A stretch of DNA of 64,000 nucleotides from Lachnospiraceae bacterium. GTDB taxonomy: Bacteria; Bacillota; Clostridia; Lachnospirales; Lachnospiraceae. The stretch is taken from positions 1-64,000 of the forward strand of contig JAFXJR010000100.1 in assembly GCA_017532145.1 (NCBI GenBank), given 5' to 3'. This document shows, in pieces, positions 34,291-44,074 of this stretch. The notes under the pieces were generated by a model. That model saw nothing but the letters and a program-made list of their open reading frames with translations, was not told the origin of the DNA and searched no databases. The position numbers and the translations under genes were made by a program. The number at the start of each line of letters is the position of its first letter. Position 1 is the first letter of the stretch.

Positions 34291-35414
34291 AGGATACAGA
34301 GATATTAAACCGCTGGAGGCTGATACTGGGACGTTTTGCCCAGCAGCAGATTTCCTTTGAAGAGGATGGCAGACAGGTACAGAACTTTTCCTGTCAGGAG
34401 CTGGAGGATGCTCTGGACTTTCTTTATGGACGGGAATATGGGGAGGATGTCAGGCGGGAAGGAGGAACTGGTGACAGCAGATTGACAGCGGTGGACTGGA
34501 TTACCCGGATTAGAAAGCTGTTTCCCAAAGAGACGGTGGAAATACTGGAACGCCATGCCTTAGAAACCTATGGGATGACGGAGCTGCTGACGGACAAGGA
34601 GGTTTTAGAGAAGCTGGAGCCAAATCAGGAGCTGTTAAAGACGATTTTACAGCTAAAGCATCTGATGAAGGGGGAGGTACTGGAGGCGGCTCGTCGAATC
34701 GTTAAAAAGGTGGCAGAGGAGATTGCAGAGAAGTTAAACAGGGATATCCGATGCTCCTTGTTGGGAAGATTGGATAGAAATATGCCCAGCCATGTAAAGT
34801 CCATGCGTAACTTAAATATTCAGAAAACCATTAGGAAAAACTTAAAAAACTATAATCCGGAAGAAAAACGGTTGGTGCTGGAACAGGTGTATTTTAGCAG
34901 TAGAACGAGAAAATACAGCCAGTGGAGGATGATTATTGTCGTAGATGAAAGTGGTTCTATGCTGGATTCTGTGATACATAGTGCGGTGATGGCAGGAATC
35001 TTTGCCAAATTACCTATGCTGGATACCCGTCTGGTTATTTTTGATACTCAGGTGGTGGATTTAAGCGGCTATCTGGATGATCCGGTAGAAACGCTGATGA
35101 GTATCCAACTGGGAGGAGGTACCAATATTGCGGGAGCTATGCAGTATTGTGAGAGACTTATTGACAATCCCCATAAGACCATAGTAGTGCTGGTTTCTGA
35201 CCTGTGTGAGGGTGGCAATGTACAGTCACTGTTGGGAATTAGTCGGGGAATGATAGAGAGTGGGGCAAAGCTGGTCTGCCTGACTGCCCTGGATCGGGAT
35301 GCCAATCCGGTTTATGATCGATATATCGCAGGAAGGCTGGCTGGACTGGGTGCCTTTGTGGGGGCGATGACACCGGAGGCCTTGGGAGATTTTGTAGGGA
35401 AGGTGATGGAGTAA
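34287..35414 (+). CDS. VWA domain protein (YehP-like)
   Basis: 375 residues. The TTG at 34287 shares bases with the TGA of the DUF5682 gene and follows GGGAGAGGA by 6 bases, so coupling is likely; TTG 34281 is an alternative. The N-terminal half is helical (WRLILGRFAQQ). The von Willebrand A domain has a full MIDAS: IVVDESGSM, GGGTNIAGA and VSDLCEGG. VWA proteins paired with MoxR ATPases act in metal insertion or complex remodelling. Length is close to E. coli YehP. It is followed by a terminator-like hairpin. Confidence 0.88.
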   Translation: MKDTEILNRWRLILGRFAQQQISFEEDGRQVQNFSCQELEDALDFLYGREYGEDVRREGGTGDSRLTAVDWITRIRKLFPKETVEILERHALETYGMTELLTDKEVLEKLEPNQELLKTILQLKHLMKGEVLEAARRIVKKVAEEIAEKLNRDIRCSLLGRLDRNMPSHVKSMRNLNIQKTIRKNLKNYNPEEKRLVLEQVYFSSRTRKYSQWRMIIVVDESGSMLDSVIHSAVMAGIFAKLPMLDTRLVIFDTQVVDLSGYLDDPVETLMSIQLGGGTNIAGAMQYCERLIDNPHKTIVVLVSDLCEGGNVQSLLGISRGMIESGAKLVCLTALDRDANPVYDRYIAGRLAGLGAFVGAMTPEALGDFVGKVME

Positions 35415-35861
35415 AGGGAGGATGAGCTTTCTGTTACTCTTCACAAGCCCCCTTTTGCTTTAACTGAATCCAGTAGACAGAATATGAATTAACTGTGCCT
35501 TGACCGCTCTGTGATTGCTATAGTCCGTATCAAAAAGTCTCAGCACAGTCCCTGCTGAATAGTAATCAGGTATTTATTATTTGATAGATTAAGAGGTCTC
35601 CTGCTTCAAGCATATCTTATGCTAAGTGGGGGACTTTTTGCATCGTAAAGGTGAAGGTATTGAACAGTTACAAAATATAAATACAAATCTTATATAAATA
35701 AAGTCTCCCCATAAGCGACAAAATGTGATAAAATAAAAAAGGCAATATCAGAACATATGTACTATATTGTGGAATCTGTGATGATATCAGCGTTTTCCTG
35801 TTATCAGGCTACACCGGAAAAATCAATGGCTAAGCGGTAAGCATTAACAAAAGGAGATACT
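35415..35861 (+). other. 447-base gap with hairpin terminator and repeat fragment
   Basis: No gene seen. It includes the hairpin at 35594-35639 and a fragment of repeat A (35638-35671). AT-rich sequence before the SWIM gene (GTGATAAAATAAAAAA) may contain its promoter, but no convincing -35 stands out. Confidence 0.6.
35594..35639 (+). terminator. terminator-like hairpin of repeat family D
   Basis: GTCTCC-TGCTT pairs with AAGTGGGGGAC (with G-U pairs), the upper stem is AGCATA / TATGCT, and TTTTT follows. A related hairpin is at 16155-16192. Confidence 0.6.
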
Positions 35862-37484
35862 ATGGAAGAATTGAAAAAACTGCTTTTACAGACAGACGAT
35901 GAATATTTAACAGGGCTTTGCAATAAGGGAACGGTGAAGCGAGCCTATAAGGATTTGGGAGAAGAAAATCCATCAGTCCAATGGCAGGAGGAGGGAGCAG
36001 AAGTCAGGCTAAAGGAGGTTATATGCCAGATTCGGGTGCCATTGGGAGAAAGCAGTTGCAGCTGTCCCTCCCGAAGTATCTGTCGCCATTTGATTACGGC
36101 TATTTTATCCTTAAAGCAGGGGCTGGATGGAGAGGAAAAAGCAGGCTTAGAGGAAGGGACTCAATCGGAACAGGCAGATAATGAATGCGACAGTTTGGAG
36201 CAGAAGCAAAGGGAAGGAGCAGATGGACAGAAGCCAGAGTCGGATAGACAGTCAAAAATGGATAAGGAAGAAGAAGCCCACAGCCAATCTGCCGCAGGGA
36301 AAGCAACGGAATCCTCCAGTCAGTCTGCAGCAAATGGAGAACAGAAGGCTTCAAATGGTTTAATCCATACCCGGAAGAAGGCTTCAGATAGCCATACCAG
36401 CACTGAGGAAATGAAGACTTCTTCCACTCCTTTACTACAGGAGATATCTTCCCTATCTCTAACCGATCTAAAGCGAGCCTGCAAGGGAAAGAATTACCAA
36501 AGCCTGGTTACTTATCTTCGAGCAGGCAATCTGCCGGATATTCAGCAAGGAACAGTGATTACCGTCCGTTTGCCCTGGGAGGAAACGGTAGTAAAGCTGT
36601 TAAGCCCTTTGGCATATTCTTCCTGCAGCTGTCATAGCAAGAAGCTGTGTACCCACAAGGCACAGGCGATTCTGGCAGTGGGACTGTCTCAGGGGATATG
36701 GGATGTGGAAAAACTGGAACAGCTGCTAGAGGAAAAAATGGTCTGGGATAATCAGATGCTGCAGCAGACGGCAGCTTCCATTAAAGAGGTACTCCGTTTA
36801 CAGTTGATGACTGGCTTGTCCCGTCTTTCTCCTGAAGCAGAGGAGAGTATGGAACGGTTAGCCGTTATTAGCCACAGCACACAGCTTCCGGCCTTTGAGA
36901 CCGGTTTTCGGGTAGCAGCAGCGGAATATCGGATGTACTTTGAACGTAAAGCAGCCTTTCGGGTAGAGACACTGCTGGAACGGCTATTAAAGCTGTACCG
37001 CAGAACAGTGCTGTTGGAAGAAGCCAGAGAGCCGGAAAAACTGCGGAATCTTGCAGGCAGCTTCCGGGATACCTATTATCCGATGCCCCGGCTGCATCTG
37101 GTTGCTATAGGAGCGAGAAATATCCAGAGTAAGACCGGATATGAGGGAGAGAGTTACTACTTTTTGGAGATAAATCAGGGCAGGTGGTATACCTGGACGG
37201 ATGTAAGACCCGTTTTTTATGAAGGGGTACGCCGCAGACCGGCAGGGAAGCTGGGGCAGTCAGCAGCTCCCTGGAGCTTGGGCTGCAGTCGGGACCAGCT
37301 GATGGAGATGGAGTTTTTTCTGGAACAGGGAAAGGCTACAGAGGATGGAAGGTTGTCCGTCAGCCAGGATACTAAGGGGGAGTTAGTAGGCGTAAGGAAT
37401 CTGAAAAAGGAAGAAATTAGCAGGATGATTTTTTTGGGATTACCGCCTTCTGCTGATGGATTGCTTTCAGAAGCAGAGGAATAG
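35862..37484 (+). CDS. SWIM zinc-finger protein (YehQ-like)
   Basis: 540 residues with AAAAGGAGA before the ATG. It has two SWIM motifs of the CxCxnCxH type: CSCPSRSICRH near residues 66-76 and CSCHSKKLCTH near 254-264. Between them is a long Glu/Ser/Gln-rich low-complexity linker (about 90-200). SWIM fingers bind DNA or protein. The C-terminal part is mixed alpha/beta with no other motif. It overlaps the next reading frame by 29 bases; a run of seven T (37429-37435) lies just upstream of the overlap, so the two could be one gene with a frameshift. Context: MoxR/VWA/DUF4132 cluster. Confidence 0.82.
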   Translation: MEELKKLLLQTDDEYLTGLCNKGTVKRAYKDLGEENPSVQWQEEGAEVRLKEVICQIRVPLGESSCSCPSRSICRHLITAILSLKQGLDGEEKAGLEEGTQSEQADNECDSLEQKQREGADGQKPESDRQSKMDKEEEAHSQSAAGKATESSSQSAANGEQKASNGLIHTRKKASDSHTSTEEMKTSSTPLLQEISSLSLTDLKRACKGKNYQSLVTYLRAGNLPDIQQGTVITVRLPWEETVVKLLSPLAYSSCSCHSKKLCTHKAQAILAVGLSQGIWDVEKLEQLLEEKMVWDNQMLQQTAASIKEVLRLQLMTGLSRLSPEAEESMERLAVISHSTQLPAFETGFRVAAAEYRMYFERKAAFRVETLLERLLKLYRRTVLLEEAREPEKLRNLAGSFRDTYYPMPRLHLVAIGARNIQSKTGYEGESYYFLEINQGRWYTWTDVRPVFYEGVRRRPAGKLGQSAAPWSLGCSRDQLMEMEFFLEQGKATEDGRLSVSQDTKGELVGVRNLKKEEISRMIFLGLPPSADGLLSEAEE

Positions 37485-38163
37485 TGCTGAGCGTTTGGCA
37501 CTGGTAGGAGCCAGGTGTGTGCAAGAGGCTGTTTTTGACCAGGTAGAACAGAAATTTACCATGAAGTTATTGGACCAGGTAGGCAGATATATTCGGGTAG
37601 CGGTAAAATACTCTAAAGAGGAAAAGATGACGATTCGGGTGCTGGAGCGTCTAAGTCAGCGATTGGAGGGAAAAGAGCAGGTAGGGATGGTCTTTTTTGG
37701 TATTCCTTATCTGGAACAGGGAGAGCTTTATCTCTATCCCATTGAATGTTTTGAGGGAAAGGATGTTGTCCAGTCAGAGGAAGAAGAATATTGCTTAGCA
37801 GAAGGGGAAGAAGTAGGAAGTTGTCCAAAGCTGCAACTGCTAAAACGGATGGAAGCCTTTTGTACAGAGGTTCGTCAGGTATCCTCTGCTGTCTTCCAAT
37901 GTGGGCTGAATTCTTTGCAGGAGGGAAGTCTAAGGGAGCTGCAGCGTCTGGCTCAGGAGAGTGAGGAGCAGGGATTGCATTGTTTGGGACAGGAGTTGGC
38001 TTTTCTGGCAAAAGAATTGGGAGAGAAACGCCATCGGATGACCTTTGAACCGGAGCCTGTGCTGGCTTCCTGGGTCAGACTGGAGACTTGCTTGGAACTA
38101 TATCGGGAAAAGCTGACTTTGGATAGTGCCTGGGTTGGTATGGAAGAAGCAGATGCAGATTGA
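37456..38163 (+). CDS. companion ORF of the SWIM gene (separate gene or frameshifted C-terminus)
   Basis: 235 residues from ATG 37456 inside the end of the SWIM gene, in the +1 frame. The protein is Glu/Leu-rich (RVLERLSQRLEGKEQVGMVFFG, LYLYPIECFEG) and ends at 38163. Canonical alternatives are a TTG at 37495. No ribosome-binding site is convincing, which agrees with coupling or with it being the end of the SWIM protein. I cannot name a domain. Confidence 0.6.
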   Translation: MDCFQKQRNSAERLALVGARCVQEAVFDQVEQKFTMKLLDQVGRYIRVAVKYSKEEKMTIRVLERLSQRLEGKEQVGMVFFGIPYLEQGELYLYPIECFEGKDVVQSEEEEYCLAEGEEVGSCPKLQLLKRMEAFCTEVRQVSSAVFQCGLNSLQEGSLRELQRLAQESEEQGLHCLGQELAFLAKELGEKRHRMTFEPEPVLASWVRLETCLELYREKLTLDSAWVGMEEADAD

Positions 38164-38210
38164 GCAGTACAATAATCACACCATAGAGAAGGATGAAGAA
38201 AGGAGCTTTT

Positions 38211-41200
38211 ATGAGTCTGAGAGAGGAAAAAAGCAGGCAAAAATTAATCGATCTTCTGGAGACACTGAAGCTGTCGCCAAATAACAAAAAGCTGGCAGAG
38301 GAGTATCTGGAGGAGGGGCAAAAGGCGGAGCTGTTAAAGCAGGTGGAAAAACAGTATTTTTCCAAGCTGGACAATGAAAAGTGCAGAAAAAGTGTGGAAT
38401 ATATAGAATATCTGAAAAAAAGGAATCATACAGAGAGTTTGGAGCGATATATCCAGCTGATGGCAGCCATAGGTGGATCTACCGCAATCTATCTATACAG
38501 AAATCATGGATGGATAATGCAAATTCCTTCTCTGGACTGTCTGTCCCAGGAACAGAGGGCAGCCCTCTATGCAGAGAATCTGGCTTGGGAAAGCTGGGGG
38601 TTAAAATATCAGAATAATAAACAGATGGAATGGTTATTTGAGACGGGCAGGGAACATCCAGAGGTTTTATATCAGGCGAGGACATTATGTTATCATGAGT
38701 ATGCCAATGCGGAGTTCTTACTGATTACTATTTACCTGTTCAGTGTGAGAACACCTATTAGAAGGGTGATGAGAAGGGAGGAGATACAGAAGGCGGTGGA
38801 ACATCAGGAAAATAACCTGATAAAGAGCCTGCCGCAACTCTATCCTTCGTCCAGAGCTACTCAGGAAGAATTAAAGGAGCTGGTTAGCTTCTTGAAACAG
38901 GCTGAGCGGAATACTGATTTACCCAAGGAAGTCCTGTCTTTGATCAGGGGAAAGAAGTTCAATTCTTATCTGATTACCCTGCTGTCCGGTACAGCCTTTC
39001 TGACCATAGAGTATTCTTCTCTGATGTGGAATTTTCTCCGGGTAGCCATGATGATGGATATAGAGGATACCTTAGAAGCCTGTCGGAATATTTCTCCATC
39101 AGGAAGTACCTGGTTTAAGAAGCATTTAAAGGCCTTGGAGGAGGTGTTGCCTGTAACACAAAAGGAGGAATATATGGGCTGGTGTCTTAGACATAAGCAG
39201 TATAATGCGTTAAGACGTATGGCCATGCAGAGTCCGGGAATCTATCAGAAAGTGGCAGAAAGCTCTACGACCAATGCAGAAAACTATGTCTTTTTACTGG
39301 AGCAGGCAAAGGAGGGCAATCCAGAGCTGTATGATAAGATGAAGGAGACGTTTGAAGAACGATATCAGAACCAACTGGCTAACGAGATGTTGACCTGGAT
39401 GAAGGGGGGAAAGACGGAGGCCATAGCCTATCTGCGGGGAGAGGCTGAATGGGAGACTCTATCTGCCTTTGTCAGCTCCTGGAGAAGTGAATATTATTAT
39501 ACCTATGGCACCTATGAGAAGCTACTGAAGATGGAACAGATTGATACGGCTATGTATGAAAGAGGAGTAGTGCTGTTGGGTTTAGCCTTGAAGGGAGGAT
39601 TTTTCAGCCACCATTATTTTACTCCTCCGGGGAATAGCAAGAAGGAGGAATACCAAAAGCTGCTGAGTCAGAAGATGAAGAAGCTGATAGAGATATGGAC
39701 ACGAGGGAGATTGCCTCTTGTCAACCAGATAGATGCTTTAAGCAATATTTATGAAAATATCTGGCATGCGGAACGGCAGGCTCAGATGATGGATGCAGCA
39801 GTGGAGGAATTAGTGGGTCAGACTAAAAACAGCAGGGAGGAATTGCGTAAGGCAGCAGGAGAAGCTACGCCTACAGGAAGGAGCATCTGTATTCGGGTAC
39901 TGGATGCCTTCTGGCAGGAGGAAAAGGAGACCCTATTGGCCTGTGCCACAGACAGCTCCAAGCAGGTGAGGGAGGTACTGGAGGCAGTACTGGCCAATCA
40001 TAGAGAGTGGGAAGTCGAAATTAAGGCTATGCTGGTCTCTAAGAAGATGCAGGAAAGAGAGTTGGCAGTCCGGGTGATAAAGCGATGGGGAGTGGCACAG
40101 TATCAGGAGGAGCTGGCTCAGGCCTTAGAAAAGGAAAAGAGTAAGAAGCTAAAGGCGCTGTTGCAGGAATGTCTGGGAATAGAAGCAATAACAGCCCAGG
40201 CAGAGGGAGAAAAGCTTCCCAAGGATCTGGCAACAGAGCTGCTAAAGGGTGGCAAGTCCCGAAAGGTGGCCTGGGCCTATGAAACTCCCTTTTCTCAGGT
40301 ACATAAGCTAGATGGCAGTGTAGCAGAGGAGAAGTATCTGCAGGCATTGTTGGTGGCCTATGCAGATAAGACAGTCCCTGGTATCAGTGCAGAGGCAGCT
40401 CAGCTGGCAAAAGGTCTCCATCAGGAGGAACTGGCGCAGTTTGTGTCAGAGCTGTTTAGCAAGTGGCTGGAGTCCGGGGCAGAGGCGAAGAAAAAATGGG
40501 TGCTGTATGCCTTTTCTGTCCATGGGGGTGATGGAGCTGTCCCTGTATTGACCAAGCAGCTGCAAGACTGGGCTCAGCATTCCAGAGGAGCGTTGGCAGC
40601 GGAAGCAGTCAGAGCTATGGCATTTAACGGTGGATCTCAGGCTCTGCTGCAGGTGGATCAGATTGCCCGGAAGTTTAAGTTCCGCCAGGTAAAGACCGCT
40701 GCTGCCGCTGCTTTGGAGGCCGCTGCTACTGCCCTGGGAATCAGTCGGGAGCAGCTGGAGGATCGAATCGTTCCCAATCTGGGCTTTGATGAAAGCCTGA
40801 AGCGTACCTTTGACTATGGGACAAGAAGCTTTCAGGTATATCTGACTCCCACTTTGGAGCTGGAGGTCTTTGATGAGGGAGGAAAACGACTGAAAAATCT
40901 TCCGGCTCCTGGAAAAAGAGACGAGGAGGAAAAGGCAGCAGCGGCTTATCAGGAGTTTAAGCAGTTTAAAAAGCAGCTGAAAACCGTAACAGCTAATCAG
41001 AAATTAAGGCTGGAGCAGGCTTTGTTTACCGAGCGACTGTGGAATACAGAGCAGTGGGAGGAGCTGTTTGTAAAAAATCCGGTGATGCATCAGTTTGCTA
41101 TTGGTCTAATCTGGGGTATCTATGAGGAGGGAGTCTTAAAGGAAACCTTCCGATATATGGAGGATGGCAGCTTTAATACCAGAGAGGAAGAGGAATTGGA

Positions 41201-41744
41201 GCTAAACGGATGGATTGGTCTGGTACATCCTATTGAACTATCAGCTGAGGAGCTGACTGGCTGGAAGGAGCAGCTGGCTGATTATGAGATTACTCAGCCT
41301 ATTGAGCAGCTGGATCGCCCCGTCTATCGGGTGACAGAGGAAGAAAAGAAGGAAAAGGAGTTGACCCGCTTTGGCGGAAAGCTACTCAATGGTCTTTCTC
41401 TGTCAGGCAAGCTGCTGGGTATGGGCTGGTATCGGGGAGTGATAGAGGATGCCGGCTGCTTTTACACCTTTTATCATGAGCAGGAAAAGCTGGGCGTAGA
41501 GGTAGAGTTTTCAGGATGCGGTGTAGGATATGAAAGTGAAGAGGAAATCATTGTCTATGGGGTAAGTTTTTATCCTGAAAAAATCAGCAAAAAACCTTAT
41601 GGAAACGTTAAACAGTGGGAAAGTACAAGACTGCCTCTGGAGGAGGTAGATCCTCGCTACTTTAGTGAGATTGTTCTGCAGCTGCACAAAGCCACAGCTT
41701 CCAGCCAGGAACAACTGGCTTATCCGGAATGTAAAGAGCATTAG
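38211..41744 (+). CDS. DUF4132 protein (YehI/MolR-like)
   Basis: 1177 residues from ATG 38211, whose site GAAAGGAGC lies inside an upstream ATG at 38193. It has a helical N-terminal half, HEAT-like helical repeats in the middle (about 600-900; for example VREVLEAVLANHREW, AAEAVRAMAFNGG), and a C-terminal DUF4132 domain with NEQWEELFVKNPVMHQFAIGL-like and LHPIEL/VHPIEL segments. E. coli YehI and MolR have this domain; an early link to molybdate regulation is uncertain. It is the last gene of the cluster and likely a scaffold or effector. Confidence 0.85.
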   Translation: MSLREEKSRQKLIDLLETLKLSPNNKKLAEEYLEEGQKAELLKQVEKQYFSKLDNEKCRKSVEYIEYLKKRNHTESLERYIQLMAAIGGSTAIYLYRNHGWIMQIPSLDCLSQEQRAALYAENLAWESWGLKYQNNKQMEWLFETGREHPEVLYQARTLCYHEYANAEFLLITIYLFSVRTPIRRVMRREEIQKAVEHQENNLIKSLPQLYPSSRATQEELKELVSFLKQAERNTDLPKEVLSLIRGKKFNSYLITLLSGTAFLTIEYSSLMWNFLRVAMMMDIEDTLEACRNISPSGSTWFKKHLKALEEVLPVTQKEEYMGWCLRHKQYNALRRMAMQSPGIYQKVAESSTTNAENYVFLLEQAKEGNPELYDKMKETFEERYQNQLANEMLTWMKGGKTEAIAYLRGEAEWETLSAFVSSWRSEYYYTYGTYEKLLKMEQIDTAMYERGVVLLGLALKGGFFSHHYFTPPGNSKKEEYQKLLSQKMKKLIEIWTRGRLPLVNQIDALSNIYENIWHAERQAQMMDAAVEELVGQTKNSREELRKAAGEATPTGRSICIRVLDAFWQEEKETLLACATDSSKQVREVLEAVLANHREWEVEIKAMLVSKKMQERELAVRVIKRWGVAQYQEELAQALEKEKSKKLKALLQECLGIEAITAQAEGEKLPKDLATELLKGGKSRKVAWAYETPFSQVHKLDGSVAEEKYLQALLVAYADKTVPGISAEAAQLAKGLHQEELAQFVSELFSKWLESGAEAKKKWVLYAFSVHGGDGAVPVLTKQLQDWAQHSRGALAAEAVRAMAFNGGSQALLQVDQIARKFKFRQVKTAAAAALEAAATALGISREQLEDRIVPNLGFDESLKRTFDYGTRSFQVYLTPTLELEVFDEGGKRLKNLPAPGKRDEEEKAAAAYQEFKQFKKQLKTVTANQKLRLEQALFTERLWNTEQWEELFVKNPVMHQFAIGLIWGIYEEGVLKETFRYMEDGSFNTREEEELELNGWIGLVHPIELSAEELTGWKEQLADYEITQPIEQLDRPVYRVTEEEKKEKELTRFGGKLLNGLSLSGKLLGMGWYRGVIEDAGCFYTFYHEQEKLGVEVEFSGCGVGYESEEEIIVYGVSFYPEKISKKPYGNVKQWESTRLPLEEVDPRYFSEIVLQLHKATASSQEQLAYPECKEH

Positions 41745-42230
41745 AGAAGCCGTTTTTTCTGTGGGCTGCAGCAGAAGGAAAATAAGGGAAAGGGAGAGGG
41801 ATGTCCAGAGAGGGCATTCCTTTCCTGTTTTAGTGGATAGGTTCTATTGGATAAGACAGTTTGATTGGGAAATTTGATGCTTGTTATCAAGCTTGTGCCA
41901 GGAATGAAATGGTTCAGGCTTTCAGCCCTTGGCATAGGCTGAAAGCTTTACTGGGTGCAGGAAACCTGTGAATAGTCAAGATAAACTTTATAGTTAAGAC
42001 GTGGATGTTTTTTGTGTGATATAGGTGAGTTTGTGGTAGAATGGAGAAAATAGCCAAATGGTAGAGGGAGGGATTGTCGTTGAAGAAGTCGATAATGGTC
42101 TGCATTCAGGCAGAGCGAAGCTTCTGATTCAGCAACTGTCAAATCACATCCTTAAAGTGGAGACTTCCTTGATTCAGTTAAAATTGCCATATAACAAAAT
42201 GAAAGATGGGAATAATACCCGGAGGACAAA
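41745..42230 (+). other. 486-base gap with palindromes
   Basis: No gene seen. Perfect hairpin GCTTTCAGCC / GGCTGAAAGC at 41918-41946; a weaker stem around 41800-41825 (GGGATG ... CATTCC then TTTCC) may end the DUF4132 transcript. A reversed family D copy (AAGTGGAGACTTCCTTGATTC) lies at 42157-42177. Confidence 0.55.
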
Positions 42231-42761
42231 ATGATGAGTATATATTTTATAGCAGATACCCATTTTTCAGAAGAAAATATAATAAAATATGAAAACAGAC
42301 CTTTCCAAGGTGTGCAGGATATGGATGACTCCATGATTGCCAACTGGAACCGTATGGTAAAAGAGGAAGATACTGTATACCTTGTGGGAGATTTTGGAGC
42401 AGGCAGACGGGAAGCCTTGTTATTGGACAAGTTAAAGGGTATCAAGTATCTGATTAAAGGAAACCATGATATGGAAACCAATGACTATTATAGAACTGCC
42501 GGATTTCAAGAAGTATATGACCATCCCATTATTATAGAAGATTTTTGGATACTGTCCCATGAACCTTTATAGGTAAACTCTAATATGCCTTATGCAAATA
42601 TCTTTGGATATGTGCATAATTCACCTATGTTTAAAACCTACAGCAGACAGCATTACTGTGTTTCGGCAGAAAGGATAGAGTATACTTCTATCTCTTTGGA
42701 GGATATTCAGAAAAGGGGGCAGGAGGGGGAAAAGAATCTTTGGGGTAAAGGTCGTGGATGA
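42231..42761 (+). pseudogene. metallophosphoesterase interrupted by in-frame TAG
   Basis: Calcineurin-like phosphoesterase with DTHF, GDFG, GNHD and ILSHEPL. The TAG at 42570-42572 falls directly after SHEPL, and the same frame continues for 62 codons (VNSNMPYANIFGYVHNSPMF ...) to TGA at 42759-42761, restoring the expected C-terminal part with the last metal-ligand region (GYVH in place of GHxH). One substitution therefore seems to have inactivated it, or there is readthrough. The GGAGGACAAA site before ATG 42231 is intact. Such enzymes cleave phosphodiesters or phosphomonoesters; substrate unknown. Confidence 0.8.
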
Positions 42762-42777
42762 TAGAAAGGAGTATATG

Positions 42778-44064
42778 ATGTATTTAAAGTCACTTAGTTT
42801 AAAAAATTATAGATGCTATGAAGAATTGAAAGTGGATTTTCATCAGGAATATACGATATTAGTTGGTGTAAATGGTTCTGGAAAGTCAACCATACTGGAT
42901 GCAGTTTCTACTGCTTTAGGAAGCTTTATTTCAGGATTTGATGGCATTACATCAAATAGGATATCCAGAGAGGATGCCCATATAAAGATGTATGAATTAG
43001 GAAGTCGCATAGATACAGAGGAGCAATATCCAGTAGAAATTCTTGCGATATGCGGATTGGAGGCGAAGGAGATTTCCTGGGTAAGAAGCCTACACAGCCA
43101 TGAAGGAAGAACTCATATAAGTCAGGCGAAAGTGATTATGGAATATGGAAGTAGCCTGCAAAAGAAAGTAAGAGAAGGTGATAAGGATACTATTTTACCA
43201 TTAATTGCATATTACGGAACAGGAAGATTGTATATGCAAAAAAGACAAAGAAAAAATACTGATGAAAATATAAGATTTTCTCGGACGACAGGATATGTAG
43301 ACTGTTTGGATTCTGCTTCTAATGATAAACAGATGTTACAATGGTTTAAACAAATGACAGAAATTCAATTGCAGGAAGGATGTTTAGTACCAGAGCTGGA
43401 GGTAGTGAAGAAAGCAATGGGAAAGTGTTATATGGGTGTTCACAATGAGATGAATATAGCAAAATTTGAATATAAGGTGAAAAGTCAGGAGATTGAGATT
43501 CAGTATAAAAAGGGAGGAAAGGTAGAAAAACTTCCGATGCGATTACTGAGTGATGGTCTGAAAATAACGATTAGTATGGTAGCAGATATTGCATATCGAA
43601 TGGCTGTTTTAAATCCACAATTATTAGATAAGATTTTAGAAAAAACCCCGGGAATTGTATTGATTGATGAAGTAGATATGCATTTACATCCTGCATGGCA
43701 AAAAAGGATTGTTGAAGATTTACACTACATTTTTCCGAAAATACAGTTTATTATGACGACACACTCTCCAAGTGTACTGGCAAATGTAAAACAAGAGCAT
43801 ATTTTATTATTGGAAGATGGTGAGGTCTGCTTACCCAATAATACTACTTATGGAAGAGATGTTTCTGATATTTTGCGAGAAATGATGAAGATTGAAGTGC
43901 GGCCTCAGGAGGTACTTCGCTTACGTGCAGATTTTTATATGCAGCTTGCAGAGGAAAATTATGATTCAGCAAAGAAGTGTTTGGATCAAATGGAAGCCAT
44001 TTTGGGAGAAAATGATGCAGATGTAACACGGGCAAAGATGTCATATGAATTAGAAGTACTATAG
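42778..44064 (+). CDS. Septu-like ATPase (PtuA type)
   Basis: 428 residues from ATG 42778 (AAAGGAG 6 bases ahead). LKNYRCYEELKVDF then Walker A GVNGSGKST (30-38), signature-like MRLLSDGLKITISM, Walker B GIVLIDEVDMHLHPAWQ (near 294) and TTHSPSV. This architecture, immediately followed by an HNH protein of TIGR02646 type, matches Septu and the accessory module of some retrons. No reverse transcriptase is nearby. Base composition is visibly richer in A and T than the flanking genes. Predicted to sense infection and license the nuclease partner. Confidence 0.82.
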   Translation: MYLKSLSLKNYRCYEELKVDFHQEYTILVGVNGSGKSTILDAVSTALGSFISGFDGITSNRISREDAHIKMYELGSRIDTEEQYPVEILAICGLEAKEISWVRSLHSHEGRTHISQAKVIMEYGSSLQKKVREGDKDTILPLIAYYGTGRLYMQKRQRKNTDENIRFSRTTGYVDCLDSASNDKQMLQWFKQMTEIQLQEGCLVPELEVVKKAMGKCYMGVHNEMNIAKFEYKVKSQEIEIQYKKGGKVEKLPMRLLSDGLKITISMVADIAYRMAVLNPQLLDKILEKTPGIVLIDEVDMHLHPAWQKRIVEDLHYIFPKIQFIMTTHSPSVLANVKQEHILLLEDGEVCLPNNTTYGRDVSDILREMMKIEVRPQEVLRLRADFYMQLAEENYDSAKKCLDQMEAILGENDADVTRAKMSYELEVL

Positions 44065-44074
44065 GAGATAAAGA

